DNA of 20,158 bases from Chara braunii (lineage: Eukaryota; Streptophyta; Charophyceae; Charales; Characeae): NCBI GenBank assembly GCA_003427395.1, contig BFEA01000025.1:3463233-3483390 (forward strand), given 5' to 3'. The notes below the pieces were generated by a model. It searched no databases. It was given only the letters and a program-made list of their open reading frames with translations, and had not been told where the DNA came from. Both the position numbers and the translations under genes were made by a program. Shown here piece by piece: positions 18,611 to 20,158 of this stretch. Every line of letters begins with the position of its first letter. Positions within the stretch are counted from its first letter, which is position 1.

Positions 18611-18959
18611 CATGAACAGCCATTTCGTCAAAACGGACATATTTTATTTTTTGAACGAAATCAAAACTGACTTTTTTTGCGAAAATCCGGTCGGAATTTT
18701 TTGCCCCTGGGGGTCCGGCGTTCCCAAAACGTCGGACCCCCTACATGTATTTGGTCTATGGTTGAGACCAGATACAATTTTACAATTTTTTTATTGTATC
18801 TTGTCTCAACCATAGACCAGATACATGTAGGGGGTCCGGCGTTTTGGGAACGCCGGACCCCCAGGAGCAAAAAATCCGACCGGATTTTGGCAAAAAAAGT
18901 CAGTTTTGATTTCGTTCAAAAAATATAATATGTCCGTTTTGACGAAATGGGTGTTCATG
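18611..18959. mobile_element. 349-bp foldback element with nested GC-rich hairpins
   Basis: The left arm (18611-18778) and right arm (18793-18959) are reverse complements with only scattered differences, around a 14-base AT-rich loop. The outer end reads CATGAACA-CCATTTCGTC. Each arm contains its own hairpin: GGGGGTCCGGCGTT with AACGTCGGACCCCC at 18709-18741 on the left, and the perfect pair with AACGCCGGACCCCC at 18830-18862 on the right. A further inner pair is GGTCT/AGACC (18753-18769). TCAAAAC-GAC occurs twice per arm. The flanks show no clear target duplication. It has no coding capacity, so it is a MITE-like or foldback element of unassigned superfamily. Confidence 0.88.
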
Positions 18960-19525
18960 CAGCTGACACAACTTTACGCCAAGTACGTCTCCTATCGCTC
19001 GAGAGGTACTCACAGTTCTAGATTTTCAGTGTTCGCGGCCATATGCACCTCTCTAAAGCTAGGCCAGATACAAACAGTGAGCCGGAGAAAAAAACCATAC
19101 TTGGAGGCACATAGCAGACCAGGTAGACTCCGTGAATGCGGAGAACGTCGAAAGTCTGGGGTAACCATCTGGGTGCACAGACCGACTACACAGATACTTG
19201 ACGAGGGCTAGGCAGAGAAAATGGGAATGGAAAGGGGAAGTAAGAGAATGGCGGAGGGATTGGAGGAAAAAGGGCGAACAAAGGGAACTACGCGTCAACG
19301 GGGCACACTGTCTACCTGTCAATTCTTGACCGCATGGAGGCTGGCCGTGCGAGTTCGCGTACTGTGTCTGCACCACCAGTTTGTTGATCGAGCTACAAAC
19401 CAGTCGGAGGAGATGGAGGGATGTCAGAGAGCGGTTTCTTTTGAAAGAAGAGTGAAGGGGAGGGAGAACACGAAGAGAGGAGAAGCAAAGGCGATAAATG
19501 ATGGGAGTGCGTGAGAGACTAGTCT
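18960..19525. other. Gene-free stretch
   Basis: Open frames of 97-105 codons on both strands overlap and show no domain. From about 19215 the plus strand becomes GA-rich. Confidence 0.4.
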
Positions 19526-19960
19526 TACGACTAGAACTATGTCAGTAACTGCCCTCCCAGGTAGGAGGGAGGAGAGGAGCATGTGAAGAGAGTGAGGAAG
19601 AAAATAGAGAGCTTGCTACATGCAAATCGAGCACGGCCTGGTGCATGAAGGAGTGCACGAACAGACCAACTGCACATGCACGACTGAACTTCGTGTGTGC
19701 AGTAACAAGGCTAAACTATTCCCAGGTGACTGCTTTTCCGAGTCAAACTGCGCCAGTAACTGCGTTCACAAGAGAGAAGCATGAAGAAGAGAGGAGAAGT
19801 GAAAGTGAGAATTAGTGAGAGCGGACGAGAAAAGAAAAAATGAGAGAAAGAAAAGAGAAAAAAGTGAGGGACAAAGAGCAACGGGACGAGGCGCGATGAG
19901 ACCAACGCGTGAGTCTACGAGAGGGAAAACGAGAAAGTGAGGAGACAAGGACAGAACAAA
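19526..19960 (+). repeat. GA-rich tract with a degenerate duplication
   Basis: Two similar segments, about 19539-19605 and 19748-19800, share CAGTAACTGC, then GAG-AGCATG and GAAGAGAG. The area between 19780 and 19960 is almost pure purine. The Ser/Phe-rich minus-strand frames are by-products of this. Confidence 0.45.
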
Positions 19961-20094
19961 AGGGAACAATTAGCGCTGTAACCGTTTCGGAGCTCCACTC
20001 TACAAGAAAAAAAAAATGTGGGAAAGAGGCTTTGGTCTGCATGAGGAGAAATATGATAGATAAAGCTAACGGTTAGTCCGCTCAAATTCATTTT

Positions 20095-20098
<4 letters not shown>

Positions 20099-20158
<60 letters not shown>
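20099..20158. repeat. (TG)n microsatellite
   Basis: A perfect TG dinucleotide run reaches the end of the window, so its full length is unknown. Confidence 0.98.

Overview
The window looks like about 20 kb of gene-poor nuclear DNA from a plant-like eukaryote, most likely a land plant with a repeat-rich genome. The evidence is a truncated U6 snRNA copy with the plant-type start of the conserved region (ACATCCG followed by TAAAATTG), the zinc-binding C-terminus of a plant-type LINE reverse transcriptase, a probable tRNA-derived SINE, and several short inverted-repeat elements. Long microsatellites close both ends, (AG)n on the left and (TG)n on the right. No intact protein-coding gene can be supported. 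The longest open frames (119-144 codons) are low-complexity or overlap repeats. The lineage below 'plant-like' is uncertain.

Left third (1-7.3 kb): a two-copy degenerate repeat (180-467); a decayed coding region at 1512-2448, whose first part resembles a retropepsin (aspartic protease) domain and whose second part is an unrecognised but coding-looking domain; a second small piece of the first part at 5496-5561; a short MITE-like hairpin (4183-4261); a U6 snRNA fragment joined to oligo(A) (4623-4704); a 39-bp-arm hairpin (5014-5102) directly before a SINE-like unit with A and B boxes; and a second long hairpin at 7172-7273.

Middle (7.3-13 kb): no genes recognised. It holds a roughly 700-bp inverted-repeat element (9449-10144), immediately followed by a four-part arrangement of interleaved inverted repeats (10142-10410). 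The most unusual object is an array at 11669-12727 of about 13 copies of a conserved core whose flanking arms differ between copies yet often still pair with each other. The first seven copies are spaced 59-62 bp.

Right third (13-20 kb): a 118-bp inverted duplication (13917-14478) with a Harbinger-like MITE (TTA duplications) in its spacer; a 31-bp tandem duplication; a 107-bp tandem repeat; a minus-strand coding fragment of unknown family (15769-16011); a frameshifted LINE C-terminus (16245-17042, minus); a compositionally skewed A/C/G-rich tract; and a near-perfect 349-bp foldback (18611-18959) whose arms themselves contain GC-rich hairpins.

The parts do not form a pathway. They are a layered deposit of mobile-element debris, with the hairpin array as the main candidate for something not previously described.
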